Below, piece by piece: positions 37,884 through 51,132 of a stretch of 64,000 nucleotides of DNA (its first letter is position 1; every line of letters begins with the position of its first letter). The position numbers were made by a program, and so were the translations under genes. Source of the DNA: Syngnathus acus (taxonomy: Eukaryota; Chordata; Actinopteri; Syngnathiformes; Syngnathidae); contig NC_051088.1 in NCBI RefSeq assembly GCF_901709675.1, forward strand, positions 14,737,693 through 14,801,692. The letters run 5' to 3'. The notes below the pieces were generated by a model. That model saw nothing but the letters and a program-made list of their open reading frames with translations, did no database searches and was not told the origin of the DNA.

Positions 37884-40800
37884 CTTCAGCAGCTTCTGAA
37901 ATAACTCTGTCTCAGTGATTTGCGAATCACGTTAGCCGGGGCGTTCCGTAAGCCTATTCTACACTATGATTTTGGCCCAATCATAGAAAGGATGTCAATG
38001 AGGAAGAAAAGTCTAGCGAGGTAGCTCCGAAATGGTGAATTAGAGATACCTATCAATCAGTGAGAGAAATTTAGATACGTGTTTGCTATGACTGCTGACA
38101 GTGAATTAACCAATAAGAAGACACCATGAAATGATGGGAATAAAATCATAGCCAATCCTAAATCCTCCTAAATCCTAATCCACTATCATCAGCGCCAAAT
38201 ACAAAGGAGAGAGGAGAGAAATAAAGTCTGAATATTTCTATGGGACTCAAAAATGTCTAAATTTCTAATGAAAACTTGCATTGATAAGGTGACTCATCTC
38301 CAGTTCTTTTTGTACCACCGACACCTCAAATTCACATATTCATCCCTTTATTTCTTCTCCTTTCAGCTAACATAAAAATCACTCCGGCAACATTTATGCT
38401 CTATGTCCTCATAAAAAAATGCCTAGGGTGAGCCTGAAAGAATTTCAATGGCAGTGTGAACATTCAGTAAGGTGACGATCTAGCCATTTCTTTCATTGTA
38501 TAAGACAACATCAAAAGCTGGTGATAGCCAGCCTCAGTGAGGGTCTCAACATCATAACTAGATCATATCCTTCAATAACCTTTGGTGACCTTAGTCACTC
38601 TGTCGGCAGTACCCTTCAACGAGAAGAATATCTACACCATGTTTCCATCTAAATTACAACGAATCTATCCAGCTATGCAAATTTTATTGAATTGCAATCA
38701 TTGCATGGCTTGATACAATTAGGGAAAAAAAAGATGCTGCTGCTTGGGGCAGATGGGCAGAGAATGTTACTGCAGGGCAGCTGGCAGGGCACAGTTGTGA
38801 CAGCCGGTGTGCCTTCCAACTGGTGGTGACCCAAATCAAACAAGCGCGAGTCATCACAATTGTCAATTTGAATGAAAATTACAACAACAGCCCAATGGTT
38901 CATTCCCTCCAAATACAAGGCTTTTTATTTGTTCCTACTAAAGGTACTAGAGAAAAGCATGTAATTGTTTTCCCCTGGCACGGCGCCAGGTTTTGGTCTC
39001 TCCCGCGGCTGGAAGGGGGGGGGGGGGTGCTTGACCGATATGCGGAGGGGGCTAAGAAAAACTCGTGACTTCATTACTTGAGAGGTTCTCTCATTTTTTT
39101 CCAATGAAAATATCAAACATGCATACAGAAGTGCCAATGTGAAGTAAACATTTTTATCATTCAAATTGAATGAATAGATAAAATGAGGCTAAAAGATAAA
39201 AAGTATTTTCCTCAGAGTTTGGGCCATTGTGATTTCCTTGGAGTTTGTAGAAGTGATCATTAAAATCTGTAAAAGGTTGTGGAACTTTATAGAGATATAG
39301 TGTTGCATATTGATAGACATACATCTGTTGTTAAATCATTGTTATTGTGATAAATCAATAACATACTACTTGGTGTCTTCACATTAAAAATAACATATTT
39401 AAAGCTAATTTGTTATTTCAGAAGTGTGTATCAAACTGGTAGCCCTTCACATGAATTGATTGGTGATTGGTGGTCTAGCCTGTTCCGAAACTAAAACGAG
39501 TAATTTCTAACGGAATATGTTTTCACAACCACATTAGAACGGCCTTACTGGACTTCTCCGATAGGTCAAAAATTAATCAATGGTGCTGGTGTATATAATA
39601 ACCATAGCAGGAAAATAAAAATAATTTTTGGCAAATATTATTGCTGTCAATTTAGGGCTGCCGTTGTGTCAACCATACAATAAAGTTGTGGTTCAATCAA
39701 TTTTTTTTTTTTTTTGGGGGGGGGGGCATTTTGGCATAGTTCAGATGCAAAGGTAGTTGTGCTTTTATTGACTATGGTGATATTCTCACCCTGTTAACAC
39801 CGGGCCTGCCGACTTGGCATAGAAGTACGACTCTGTGCAGTAAACTACAAGCATTTCTCTTGTTTTGCAAAAAACGATCCTGCTCACTGTGAAGGGAAAA
39901 TCATTTCTGGCCCCAGTGCATAATAAATAGACGAGCGAATCCTTGGCTTATCCCAACTGTTTTGAACTGCAAGCACAATTTAACATTATTTCAATTCCAA
40001 ACGGTGAATATCAAAATCAAGTGCCCTGTGACGTGCTCCTTTCCAATTGTAAGACTTTTTTTCTTCCCAATCCAATGCAAAGCCTGTGCTTTACTTTGAA
40101 AATAACAGACTTCTTTGGGTTTCCTACTTCTGATGTCTCTTTCACTCAACTTGCTTTGCACATATTTGATGTGCCATCTGCCAAAAATAGACTGGCCTCT
40201 TATCTTCAGCTGAGGAGAGCAGAGCAGAGAGTTTACCACTGGATCCTCACAGACAATCTTGTGTGTCACAACACTGCGCAATAATGTATGCACTCTTGCA
40301 CTTGCGTGTGTGTGCGTGTGTTTCACTTGGAACAATAAGCCATATAAAATATGTTTTACTGCCAACTTAGACTGGTAAAGTGGAAAAAAGTGTAATTTAC
40401 CTTGTTGATGAGAATAAACATATTCAGAATCTAGAGGGTTATTTGGCAAAAAATTCCAATCACTGATAGGTTCAAGTATTTGTTAATTCATCATAGGTGT
40501 GAGATGCGATATATACATTACACCCATGCCTGTCCAACAGACGACAGACAAACTTTTAAAGATTTTTAACCCCTATGGATGTCATGCCGCATCAGCAAAT
40601 ATAACACCTAATACTGTCTGTGGCACAATTGGTTATCGTTTTATTGTTTGGCAAGATTATTATTTTTTTTTATTTTGCAAGATTAGTTTTTTCTTCAAAA
40701 CACAGACACTTAAGGGATTCAATATTCTCATCACAGCTGATGTGCAACTGATTTTGCCACAAGACGACTGCGATACAATTGCAAAGCTCGTTTCATTGTT

Positions 40801-41841
40801 TGTTTGTTTTTACTGCTGATTGATCAAATTATTTAAAAGTCCACGTTCATTTAAACAAAGGAAAATAAATAGTACCTTAAGATCAGTCCATTATCAAACA
40901 TTTGCTTGCAGTAATATTTTCTCATGAGAAAAATATAAACAGACCTAGTTTCCCTCTGAGAGGAAAAACAACACCCAAGTGTTGAAATGAAGCAAATGCG
41001 GTAGATTTTGCATGACAACTGCGGTGGAATAAAGGCAGGGATTAGAAGATAATTGCCCATATTTTGGTGAAAGTTGCAAGACTCCTACCTATCTTTAGTG
41101 TGGCTATCACAAATCAACAAGCACAGGATTAGCCCTCAGACAAATAACAACTAATCCATCTTAATCCGGCATGGCAGCTGTGCGACGGCGGCCTCCCTCC
41201 CACCTTGCTGTCTGCCATCCAACAGTTGGAGCTGTAATGCTTTTCTAATTAACATTAGACATAGTTTGTTTCCTCATTTCGCTTACTCACACGGCCTGGA
41301 GACATGCGTGATTACATAGACTAATACAGCTTATGATTTGAGGTGATTAAACAGAATTCCTAAAACCAGCCAGTGAGAAGTGTGGTGCCTGCCAGACGCT
41401 AATGGGCTCTCGGTGACCCTCGCCAGTGAGCTGAACGTTCACGTGCATGACTGTCTTTACATGTCAAGGTCATAGACTGCTGTTTTGTTTCACTATAAGC
41501 CTGTCCCAGTTTTGCTAACTTAAGTGTCAGACACTGTTTGTCTGCTTGATAGGTAGAAAAACAAGCCAGGACATCAGTGGGGCATCCACCTGCATTGCAT
41601 TTAGCATCTCCCCAATGAGAGCTTGCTTGCTTTGTAATGTTTGCACAATAAAATATAGGGAAGAAAAAAAAAAAAAGAAAAAAAAGGGACTCAGACAGCA
41701 TTATTTACGTAGGTACAGTTGCTGGACAGACAGTTGCTTAAGGCAACTTCTAAGTGTCCACAGAGGCAACGTGTTTGGGGCCTTCGGTTGTTGACCATGA
41801 TCCCAATCACTTTTTTAAAGATTATTTCTCATCTCTTGTCT
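37884..41841. other. Intergenic, no gene seen
   Basis: Contains G13 (39015-39027) and T15G11 (39701-39726) runs. The 41190-41415 stretch is repeat-free, with homeodomain-like TAATTA and ATTA words, and may be a conserved non-coding element upstream of nlgn4. ORFs at 39943-40284 and 39991-40449 overlap on opposite strands and look random. Confidence 0.4.
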
Positions 41842-41970
41842 CAGGGAGGTCCAGCTCCGCTCCTGGAGATTCCGCTATCCTGCTTGTTTTCCATGTCTCC
41901 TTGCCGCAACACACCTGATTCAAACAACCTGGATCGTTTTCAAGCTTCTTCAGAACTTGCTGTTCATGCC
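41842..41970. mobile_element. Fragment of common teleost palindromic element
   Basis: The text 'gctcctggagattccgc', 'aacacacctgattcaaac' and 'cttcagaacttgctg' matches one half of a widespread fish element as remembered. The other end is not found. Confidence 0.5.
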
Positions 41971-42360
41971 CGCGTCCTGTTCAAGGTCACAGGTGAGCTG
42001 GAACTTTGTCATCATTTCAGTTTTGCCCTGACTTTGGCAACGCTTCTAGTCAGAAAGTTTACTTTGGTCTGAAGCACAGATACAGATCCACCAATGCAAG
42101 GCTTATGTGAGAAGGTCATAGGGACCAGAGGTTAAGACAAATTCAGGACATTAAACTGGTTCTGCCTCGTGAACTCGAGTCACACAATGGATGGAGGGGC
42201 ATCCAGGATAAGAAATGAGATGTCAATGTTTAATTCGTTGGTGAGCTTTAAGTGTACGGGCATCATTCCTTTCGTGCTTGGAATTCACAGAGGCACTCTC
42301 CCAGATACAATACAGGGGTGGGATTTTGTCAATCTAACGTTAGCGACGGGGGGATAAGGA

Positions 42361-42538
42361 GGAGCAACATAGCTCATTTGGTAGAGTGGTTGTCCTCCAA
42401 GCCCAAGGTTGTGGTTTTGATCCTGTGACCACACTGAAATATCCTTGTAAACCCAGTTGTTCCTGATGCTGCGTCATCAGCAGGTGAATGAGGAGATGGC
42501 ATTCAAGTTCTTTGAGTGTTTTGTAGGTGGAAAAAATT
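42361..42538 (+). mobile_element. tRNA-derived SINE
   Basis: The head carries an A-box-like 'tagctcatttggtagagtgg' and a B-box-like 'ggtggttttgatcc', as in tRNA-derived SINEs. It is followed by 'gaccacactgaaatatcc' and 'gatgctgcgtcatcag', the body of a common fish SINE. Diverged, so not a functional tRNA gene. Confidence 0.7.
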
Positions 42539-44824
42539 GGACTGAGAAAAATAGCCCTTTTAGCCATTTACAGTACATTACTGATCTTTGAAGCTCTTGG
42601 CAATTCTGCAGACTTCAAATTGAAGTAGAAAGCTGTTTTTTTTCCTGCTAAGCGGTGATGTGCAGTATTCTTTGAGGTTTTTGTTTCTAAAAAGGAAGCC
42701 ATCTGTTTCATCAACCTTTGAGCTGCCATTTATCAAAAAATCTAGCCAAACACGGACTTGTTGCCAAGCGGTCTGAGTGAAAAACCTTCTCATTCATGTG
42801 TCAACGTTACACTCCCGAGTAATCCCGTCATCATGCCTCATCGGCCCTTTACTGCTTTTTGTGTCTTTTCTCACCCGTGAGGTGATGGGAGTCATCTGTG
42901 CCCAAACACAAAGGAGAGAAAAGACCTCTCCCTTCTTCGCCGACTGCCACTGTTAGTCTTAATCGTCAGCGGCAAGCTTGTCGCCGGTGAAGTATTTAAA
43001 GCCGTGCTGCCCTCATCCCCCGGCACTGCTGTAAGTCTACGGGTCTGACAGTCTATTCACTCAGCCGGGAAGCGCATGGCTGCATCCTCCATCCTTCCTC
43101 CAGCCATTCTTTCACAGCTGCCGGCTTCACCTGGGGCCTTCACTTTGTCTCCATGCTGTGCAGATACAAGCTGACTAAGGAAGATACTGTGTAAGGCCTC
43201 ATAATGACAGCTGTGTGTCTGGGTGTGTGTTTTGAATTTAATAATGTGAATACTCACATTCTCATTCTCATACCCGGTGAAAATAGGTTTGATCTTCACA
43301 AATATGCATCAAACACATCTAGCAGTGAGCAAAAGTCTTACTGGGGTTTGCTGTACACGGCTACATGAAGAGCTTTTACAAAATTCGATGCATTCGTTTT
43401 GATTATTCCGAGGAAAATGACATTGACCAACAAAATTTACAGGCTTCAATTTTATTAGCTAAGGCTGGTGTGGTATTTTGAGAAAAGGAAAGCGCTTGCA
43501 TGTGGCTACCTTGATGCTTATATAGATCTTATTAAGCGGAAGCTTGAGGAACGGAAGCTTGCGAACGTGCCAGCAGGAGCCGGCTTTTATTTCTTAACAT
43601 AAGAATACGGCTGGTATGTTACGTTATTATGCAAGAGTATCTGTAAAAAAAAGATGATAAATAATATTAGCATACGCTTCCACTCATCAAGGTACCCCCG
43701 TGAGCGTTGAGGTAGCCACAAAGCCATGCATACCTTATCAAGGGCGGGCTGACACGACCCATTTCTTTAGCGCAGAAATACAGTGGGTGTGGCTTGCCAG
43801 ACTCATACAATGAACTCCCACAAAGGTCCAACAATGGTCAGAACCCCCTCTTACGGGAAAACGCGGCAATGCGGGGAAAAAAAAATTGAATGATTTTTTT
43901 CTTAGTTGGACAAGGTCAGAGGACTGGATTAAAAAGCCTCGTGGTTTCCATACGGCCTGTTTTCCGTATTTTGAGACAAATTCTATCAGATAATTTTTCA
44001 GCACACTGCATGACGGTTCAGTCATATTGAAACGTGTCACTCCGTGTGCAGCAGGCGGTATCTCTCAAACTACCATAGCGGTAAATCCCAATGATCATAT
44101 TTTCTTGTAATTCCCAGAATCTTTAAAAAAACTGTGGTAGGCAGAAACCTCGATTACAAGGCTTCTAACTCCTGTGGAACTATATTCTGGTTTTGGTCCA
44201 GGGGTATAACACGCCGACTATAAAAGGGTAGACTTAAAACCTTGCTCTTTGATAGCTTGGATGAATCAAGTTTGTCCTGAGTCATCTCTTAGTTATGCTG
44301 CCATCGGCCAAGACCGCCGGGGGATCTTCTGTGATGCACCAAGCCCCTCTCACTTCCTCTCTATCGCTACCTTTTCACATTCATATACAGTACTGTCTGT
44401 GGATATCACCGAGCTCTCGCTCTTCGTAATTATACGGTTAGAGAAATTATAAACCGATCTGTTCTCTATTCTTCACGGTGAGGACAATCCGGTGTTCAAA
44501 AGCAGCTGTCGTTTTAGCAAGACATTTGAGCATCTATTCAATATACTGCTAGCGCACTGAATTACCAAACTAATAACATGTATTTGCACAATAGTGGAAG
44601 GGAGTAGTGTAAAAAAAACATCTTTAGCAATACATGTCGTTGTATTATAGTAAACCCTAGTCGTCCTACTAGTGTGCAGAAAAGTCATACATTGTGGAGA
44701 GAAATTGTGGGGAAAAAATCACAAACAAGATGTTTTTTCTGTCAGCATAGAAAATTGTTATATAGCCATGAAAAAAAAAACATAAGCGAGGGAAACAATA
44801 TTCAAACTCGGTTGTTACTGCATA

Positions 44825-44826
<2 letters not shown>
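42539..44826. other. Region upstream of the nlgn4 promoter, no gene seen
   Basis: Non-repetitive sequence with short ORFs only. No coding or repeat assignment. It may hold distal regulatory DNA for nlgn4 but shows no motif that proves it. Confidence 0.4.

Positions 44827-44872
<46 letters not shown>
44827..44872. repeat. (TA)23 microsatellite
   Basis: Pure alternating TA, 46 bases, about 75 bases before the GA-rich tract. Confidence 0.95.
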
Positions 44873-44873
<1 letters not shown>

Positions 44874-44946
44874 TGATAGTGACGCAAACAAATGTTCATT
44901 ACTACATATATATTTAGAGGGAGAGGGAGAGGGGGAGAGAGAGGGG

Positions 44947-45098
<152 letters not shown>

Positions 45099-45118
45099 TT
45101 ATCGCTAATCTTGTCCCG

Positions 45119-45205
45119 CCAATGCACTGCCTGGCATCACAGTGGGCTCCATCAGTTTCCATTGGCGCTGCAGTGACTCAATGAAACATCCACCACTAAA
45201 ATAAA
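45119..45205 (+). promoter_or_regulatory. Inferred nlgn4 promoter
   Basis: A CCAAT box at 45119-45123 and an inverted one (ATTGG) at 45161-45165 are followed by a TATA-like TAAAATAAA at 45197-45205. That would place transcription initiation near 45228. The downstream sequence is CpG-rich and reaches a strong splice donor at 45350. The boxes are seen; their use as a promoter is inferred. Confidence 0.5.
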
Positions 45206-45227
45206 CGCGCAGGACAGCAAAGGATTT

Positions 45228-45349
45228 AGAAGAGTTGTGCTGCATCTGTGCGCGCTTTCTCACTTTGGATTTCAACACCACCGATTTCGTGAACCTGGAT
45301 TTAAATGCACGTCTGTCTGGACCTGCAGAAGGGAGTTAACAAGGCTGAG
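45228..45349 (+). other. nlgn4x: Inferred non-coding first exon of nlgn4
   Basis: It ends in AAGGCTGAG followed by the near-perfect donor GTAAGA. No coding match to neuroligin is present, so this would be 5' UTR spliced to the acceptor at 51132. It contains an ATG at 45305 whose frame stays open through the splice to a TGA at 51229-51231 (see findings). The 5' boundary is a guess from the TATA-like box; it could start further left. Confidence 0.5.
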
Positions 45350-45790
45350 GTAAGAATTTTCTGGACGAGGTTACGGAGCCTTATTTTGACGCGCGGTGCC
45401 GTCATTTTATGCGCACTTCTTTACGCGTGTCAAAATGATCTATTTGCAGCACGCATGTGCTCATTTGATAACCTTTTCATTTTGCAAAGCGAACCGTTTT
45501 CTGGCAGGCTTCAAAATGTGCTGGTATACTTTAGTCCGAAACGCAGTTGCGATTGCGCTCAAATTGTCCGAGAAACGGGGCATCGGCTGAATGATTGAAT
45601 GACAGCGCAGCGGAGGAGACTCGTCACGTGGGCGCGTGCGTTCACTGTTTGTGCGTCTGCAGGACACGGCACGATGTGCGTCATTTTCCCTTTAAATGGG
45701 GCCAACGCAACAGCGCGTTCACTTTTTTGGGAGGGGGGTGCATTGGAGGCAGGAGACAGAAACATTTATGATCCCCCCCCCGCCTGAGTG
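45350..45790. promoter_or_regulatory. CpG-rich stretch at the nlgn4 5' end
   Basis: CG dinucleotides are clearly denser here than in the AT-rich surroundings, with words such as acgcgcgg, tacgcgtg, cacgtgggcgcg. It lies at the start of the inferred first intron, as expected for a CpG-island promoter. Overlapping short ORFs on both strands are not coding. Confidence 0.5.
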
Positions 45791-45881
45791 TGATCAAAAT
45801 GCAGACTGGCACCCCTCTGCACGCACGCTTTTTGCCAAGCAACCACAAGATGGTGGTGTGTGAGAGTTATTTTCTTTTTTT

Positions 45882-45897
45882 GGGGGGGGGGGGGGGG
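45882..45897. repeat. Poly(G) run of 16
   Basis: Uninterrupted run of 16 guanines in the first inferred nlgn4 intron, about 530 bases downstream of the donor. Confidence 0.95.
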
Positions 45898-46497
45898 TCA
45901 TGATTCCTCTACGTATTTGATGCAGCACCCCAGCTAAAGGGGTTCAACTTTCAAGCTGTGAAAATATTGAAGCGCTGACTCTCCCCATCACTTCTAAACA
46001 TTTGTTCACTGGTTATCATTTCTGAAGGGGAGATTCAACTTACACTCTGCTGCATATTTTGTTTTGCACAGAACGAAATCACACCACACACATGTAGGCA
46101 TGCAAGGTGTGATGTCCGACGGAAGCAGCAGTAAAGAGCGTTGTACCTCCTGCACTGGGTGTGGAGCCTTGCTCAAGGGCACCTCGGCAGTTACCAGGAA
46201 GCAGCCAAGCCTTTGTCCAATAGATCAATATTATTTTTTTAAATATACATTTTGTCAGCGCTTGAACAGATGAGCTATTCTGTCACGTCACATCATCCCT
46301 TGTCCTTAAGGTTGTACCTACATCAGCAACCTGGCTTTTAAGCGTCTCAATTTATAAAAGCTTCTTGGTAAGGATTCTTTGCAATGTCAGGATTTTTGAG
46401 AATGTCTTTGTAGCTCACCCTAGGCCTCCAGTAAAATTAAATTGTGCTGTCCCCTGTCCATTTTGCGGTTTTATTTGGACTTTAATGGTCTGTAATG

Positions 46498-46820
46498 TGG
46501 TGGCACGGTGGCACACTGGTTAGCAGTCTAGAGATTGTAGGTTTGATTCTGGCTCTGGCTTACTTGTGTGGAGTTCGGATGTTCTCCCTGTGTATGGATT
46601 TCGTTTGGGTACTCCGGTTTCCTCCCACGTTCCAAAAACATGCATAGTAGGCCAATTGAGCAAATTGCCCGTAAGTGTGATTGTCAGCGTGGATGGTTGT
46701 CAACGTGTGTCCTGAACTGGCTGGCAGCAACTTCAGGGTGGCTCCTGCCTGCTGCTGGGATAGGCTCCAGCACGCCCGCGACCCTCTCGAGGACAAGCGG
46801 TTTGGATGATGGATGGATGG
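46498..46820 (+). mobile_element. Nearly full tRNA-derived SINE
   Basis: An A-box-like 'cacactggttagcagtct' at 46512 and a B-box-like 'ggtttgattctgg' at 46540 form a tRNA-like head. The body runs through 'gtggagttcggatgttctcc', 'gtactccggtttcctccc' and 'gggataggctccagcacg' and ends in a (GGAT)n-type tail. This is the classic teleost SINE pattern (DANA/Mermaid-like as I remember it). Divergence suggests an old insertion. The ORF on each strand across it is spurious. Confidence 0.85.
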
Positions 46821-47234
46821 TCTCAATTGTGAAGCCCCCATATACTCGCAGTTCGGCACACACAGAGTCACCTAATTGCAGAAATTTTTATTCCACTTTC
46901 CCCCCAGTCTTTTTCAGTGCAAAATAATAGCTGCCAGTTATATGAAGATCTGGGGTTAGGGTTTAATTCTGTCCCAACCCCAGGTATTGTCTGTTTTATC
47001 AGCACTTGATGGTTTGCCAGTTTGCCGGATAGCAGAATTACACAAAAATCCATCCAACTGATTTCCATGAGCTTTATGCAGGGGATAAGAAACACCAACA
47101 AAAAAAAACCCTCCATATTTTAGATTGTTTAGATATCAAACGGCTACTTCTTTCAGTGATGGACAATTGAAAATGCTATTTCTCAGGATTTACACCAAAG
47201 TTAACACTTGAAACACATCAGTATCGGTGACATG

Positions 47235-47538
47235 TACCGTATTTTCCGCACTATAAGGCGCACCTAAAAACCTCCAATTTTCTCAAAAGTGCGCCTTATA
47301 ATCAGGTGCGCCTTATATATGGACCAATATTGAGCCACTACAGCAGGCGTGTCCAAAGTCCGGCCCGCGGGCCAAATGTATATATCTTATATATGGACAA
47401 AGTTTTAAAATTGGCCATTCATTGAAGGTGCGCTTTATAATCCGGTGCGCCTTATATATGGACAAAGTTTTAAAATGGGCCATTCATTGAAGGTGCGCCT
47501 TATGATCCGGTGCGCCTTATAGTGCGGAAAATACGGTA
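47235..47538 (-). mobile_element. TIR element, 'CCGCACTATAAGGCGCAC' family, opposite copy
   Basis: Begins TACCGTATTTTCCGCACTAT and ends with the inverse. The interior has 'gaaggtgcgccttat' and 'acaaagttttaaaatgggcc' units, and a GC-rich insert at about 47346-47378 (gtgtccaaagtccggccc) that looks like the end of a hAT-type element nested inside. It is the reverse orientation of the copy at 37600-37883. Confidence 0.85.
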
Positions 47539-50500
47539 GTAAGATTCATGTCTGATCAGGCACTTACGTTAGAGTCAAATTTACACACTGCAATTTTTAG
47601 AAAATTACTGTGGCCTGGCAGCCCAACTTTAAAACATGATAAGAAAAAGAAAATCTGTCCATAAGGAGCATTGCTGTTCCAGCAGTTTAGAGGAGCGTAT
47701 TAACCATTGCAAGTTCTTTCTTATTCAATAGACATAGTAGGCTGCTTTGCTACACCGCGGCCCAGCTGAGTCAGCATTACCTAGATTACAAAATCGGTGA
47801 AAACAAAATGAAAGTGACATGAAGATGCGTAAATGTTACCAACACAGTGCAATAGTATGATGAAAGTGAGGAGTATTTATGTGCGTCACATGTGATCAAG
47901 TGTGAATCATTGAATGCAGGAAGAGTGCTGTGTTTGTCTGTAAAATGATCCTGTTAAGATGATGTGAATCACCCGCCTACCCTGACCACATGTCCCTGTT
48001 AAGATTTCACACGAGTGCTACAATGCATAATTTGTGTATGTTCCGGCGTGCACTGGTGGCTTCTACCACAGAACTTAACAGATACTAAAAGAAAAAAAGG
48101 CTGAAGTCTCCAAATTTCTTTTCTGCTTTAGTAGCTTTGTGATTGTGATTGCATGTGACAGACTTTCAAGGGCTTTTTTAATCATCTGTCTTCCATTTTC
48201 CTGGATTCAGCATGTCATTTCAAAAAGAGCAACAAATCACTTGACCCATACACGGTGCATCTGTCCAGTCATTTGTGATTGTGCTCCCAGATTTGGTAGG
48301 ATTTCTTTTCTTTGAGCAAAATGGAGATTGTGGTCAATGCTGAGTAACACTCTTGTCTTATCATATAAAAGAAGCAGCCTTACAAAGAGCATGCAATGTC
48401 CAACCAAACAAGTAAACAAATTATAACGCACATATATATATAATGTATTTTTCAAAAATAACCTTTGTCATCCTTTTTAAGCATAAATCAAGAACACCAC
48501 TCAGAATTCACTCAGCATCTAATTAAGGCACTCAAAGGAAAGCAAAATTAAATAGGTTTCACACAACAACAGATTACTTGCTGCACCATTCCGAATGTCG
48601 AAAGAAAGACCATAATGATAATTGCACATACAAAAATCAGGAAAAGAGCTGAAAATTAGACCTTACAAATAAGTGCCCTGAGCCTAAATTTGTGAGGGAC
48701 ATGACAAAAGGCATGTGGAAAACGGTCTAAATTACTAAAGTTTTGCACATTTGAAAAAGACCACAAATAGTACACAGTTGTCTCAGACTCTTTGTCCTTT
48801 TTATCCACAAAAATCCTTCTTATTAAAAACCTCTGGCCATATTATACTTTGCCATTGCAAACATCAGAGTCATTACTGTGCAATAACATCCTGCTCTTCA
48901 CACCTTTTTTGAATTTGTCTACACTGTTTTTGCCATTTTTCACATGTCCTGAGTGTTGTTAGTCACCAAAATGTTGAACAGAGGGTGTGTTTTACCGAAG
49001 TCAAATTCCTTGTTTGGCACGCTCAAACATGGCGAATAAAAAACTCTTGAATCTTGAATCAGAACACATTTATTTTCGACCCACTGTCTGTAAACACAGA
49101 AAGCAAATTCACATCCTAAAAGTGGATCATGACCTCTTAGTTTTGCTTTATAGCGTACCTTGAGGGACTAAGGTTGCCTCTTATGCTAGCCCTGAGTATG
49201 TAACAAAGCTTGTCAAATGGAAACGTATCACAGATACTCGGATAGGAGTTTTCCATTTTATGTCGCCCATCTACGTGTGTTGTGCCACCATTAGTGTTCA
49301 AACATCGTTTGACACACCCTGCACTGTATGTACGTAGTATATCATGACATGTATATGTGAATAATTGTTAGCAGCTGTAGTTCAAAGTGTTAGTAATATT
49401 TTCCAGATAAGACCAGAGCAGCCTCAGGCTGGATCATGCTGTGATTGAAATGCAAATGTTCAACGTGCCCCATCGTTGGTATTCAGAAGACTTAGCTTTT
49501 ATAATCAGGAAGAGTGAGAACAATGTACGCCGTCCTCATCCAAGGAGAGTGGGAGCGCTGGCGGTTTCACATTCAGCCCCCTCACTTGCCATATTGGACA
49601 ATTTATCATTATGTAGCACATTAACACAAATACTGTACAATGTCAGTTCATGAAAAAACATTTAGAAGCCTATTACCTTGCTTGCACAATGAGCAGCAAT
49701 TGTAACAGGAAAGTGCAGCCGCATTTATCCTTTTTTACCTTTTGATGTGTTTGTGCTACCATGAGACAAAGTGTCCAGACGTGGCTGCTATCCTTCCTCT
49801 ACTCTATATAATGGTTGCTCATCATTATACAAAAACACTCAAATCAGAAGCAAATGATGGAAGAAAGGTCGTATCAAAAATGCTTGAGGTAAATAGCATT
49901 CTGCTATAAATATGCTAAAGGAGGAAAAAAAAAACTTGAAGTAGTCTCATATTCAAAAGTATATGTACTGTTCAATTACCTGTTGCATTTTTCTTTCCGC
50001 AAATGCTTCTAAATGTGAGCTGGCTGTGTTGACAGCCACATTATGGTCAGAATCGTTTGAATGCTTCACCGAGTTGCATGTGTTGTATAATATGATGGCA
50101 ATTTTTGCCAAAGTGACTCCAACTTGCTTGTCTTAATGGTTTTAGTACACTTCTGGCCCAGACAAGAAATCACTTTTGTTGTTAACATTGGATACTTTTA
50201 GGTTAATATTTGTAGTTGATTCAGCTTTATGGTATTAGTCTACCAGGTGGCAACAAAGATGACGATGGCAAGGTTTATTTTACAGCATGTGAGGTCTTTT
50301 GAGGTTGCAATGGAATGGACAGCAAGAATTGTGACTTCAATACTTGGCAAATCCATTGCCCACAGGAGACAGAGCTTCCCATGTAAGCTTCAGACATCTC
50401 CAGACATCATATTCCATCAAGCTGAGTTGAAGCATGTTGAACCCTTTAGTCCCAGATGATGCTGTGGCTTTGTTCTTGCCTGCGCACAGCTTTAAATCCC

Positions 50501-51132
50501 ACCGGGAGGCTTTCAGAAGTGGAGCGTTTTGTCTGCCCATTAATGGTCTGAGGGGTTTTAGTTAAAAATACAGAAACTACCCCTGATGCTTTAACCCACA
50601 CATGCATGCTTCCTGTAAGTTTGACCAGGCGTGTGTCAAAAATAGAGCAGCTGCATATTATTAGGGCAGAAGGGGAGGGCCGCTGGGATTCTTTTGAAAG
50701 GCATCGCGCCACTTCTTTCGGACTCAAAGTAATTGTTTAGATTAATCACGGATAGTCGTGGTGACTGATCTGATGTCTGATCCAGAATGACTCACCCAGC
50801 TGAATGGTTCTGTTTAGCCTGGGTTCTGTCTCAGGCAGCAATCAGATTTGGAAAGGTACTTAAATAAAGGATGTTGAGTCGGATGTCCTGCAATGTCCTG
50901 CACCGGCTTTGAAGACCACCTGTGAACATTTCATTAAAAAGTCTTTGGTGTGTGCGTTTAGGGATTGGTGCTTTTTATCGCCAATGAGATGTCAAGTTGC
51001 CTGATCGAATGTGTTTCAGATCATTGTTTGACTTTTTTAAATTGTTTAATGCATCTAAGATATGGAATAAATGTTGGCTTGTTTATTGGCATTTAACACC
51101 AACAATACTTTTGTTTTCTCCTCCTATTTCAG
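47539..51132. other. Remainder of inferred nlgn4 intron 1
   Basis: Holds a LINE-like tail (listed) but no gene. It ends at a strong polypyrimidine tract and acceptor, TCTCCTCCTATTTCAG. Confidence 0.5.
48998..49062 (+). repeat. LINE-like 3' tail, second copy
   Basis: The text 'ttccttgtttggcacg' and 'aacatggcgaataaaaaact', ending in 'cttgaatcttgaatc', parallels 12431-12500. Probably the 3' end of a truncated non-LTR retrotransposon. Confidence 0.45.

Noticed and set aside
46512-46552. Possible tRNA gene
   Set aside because: The A- and B-box-like motifs belong to the head of a tRNA-derived SINE with a SINE body and tail; no cloverleaf was established.
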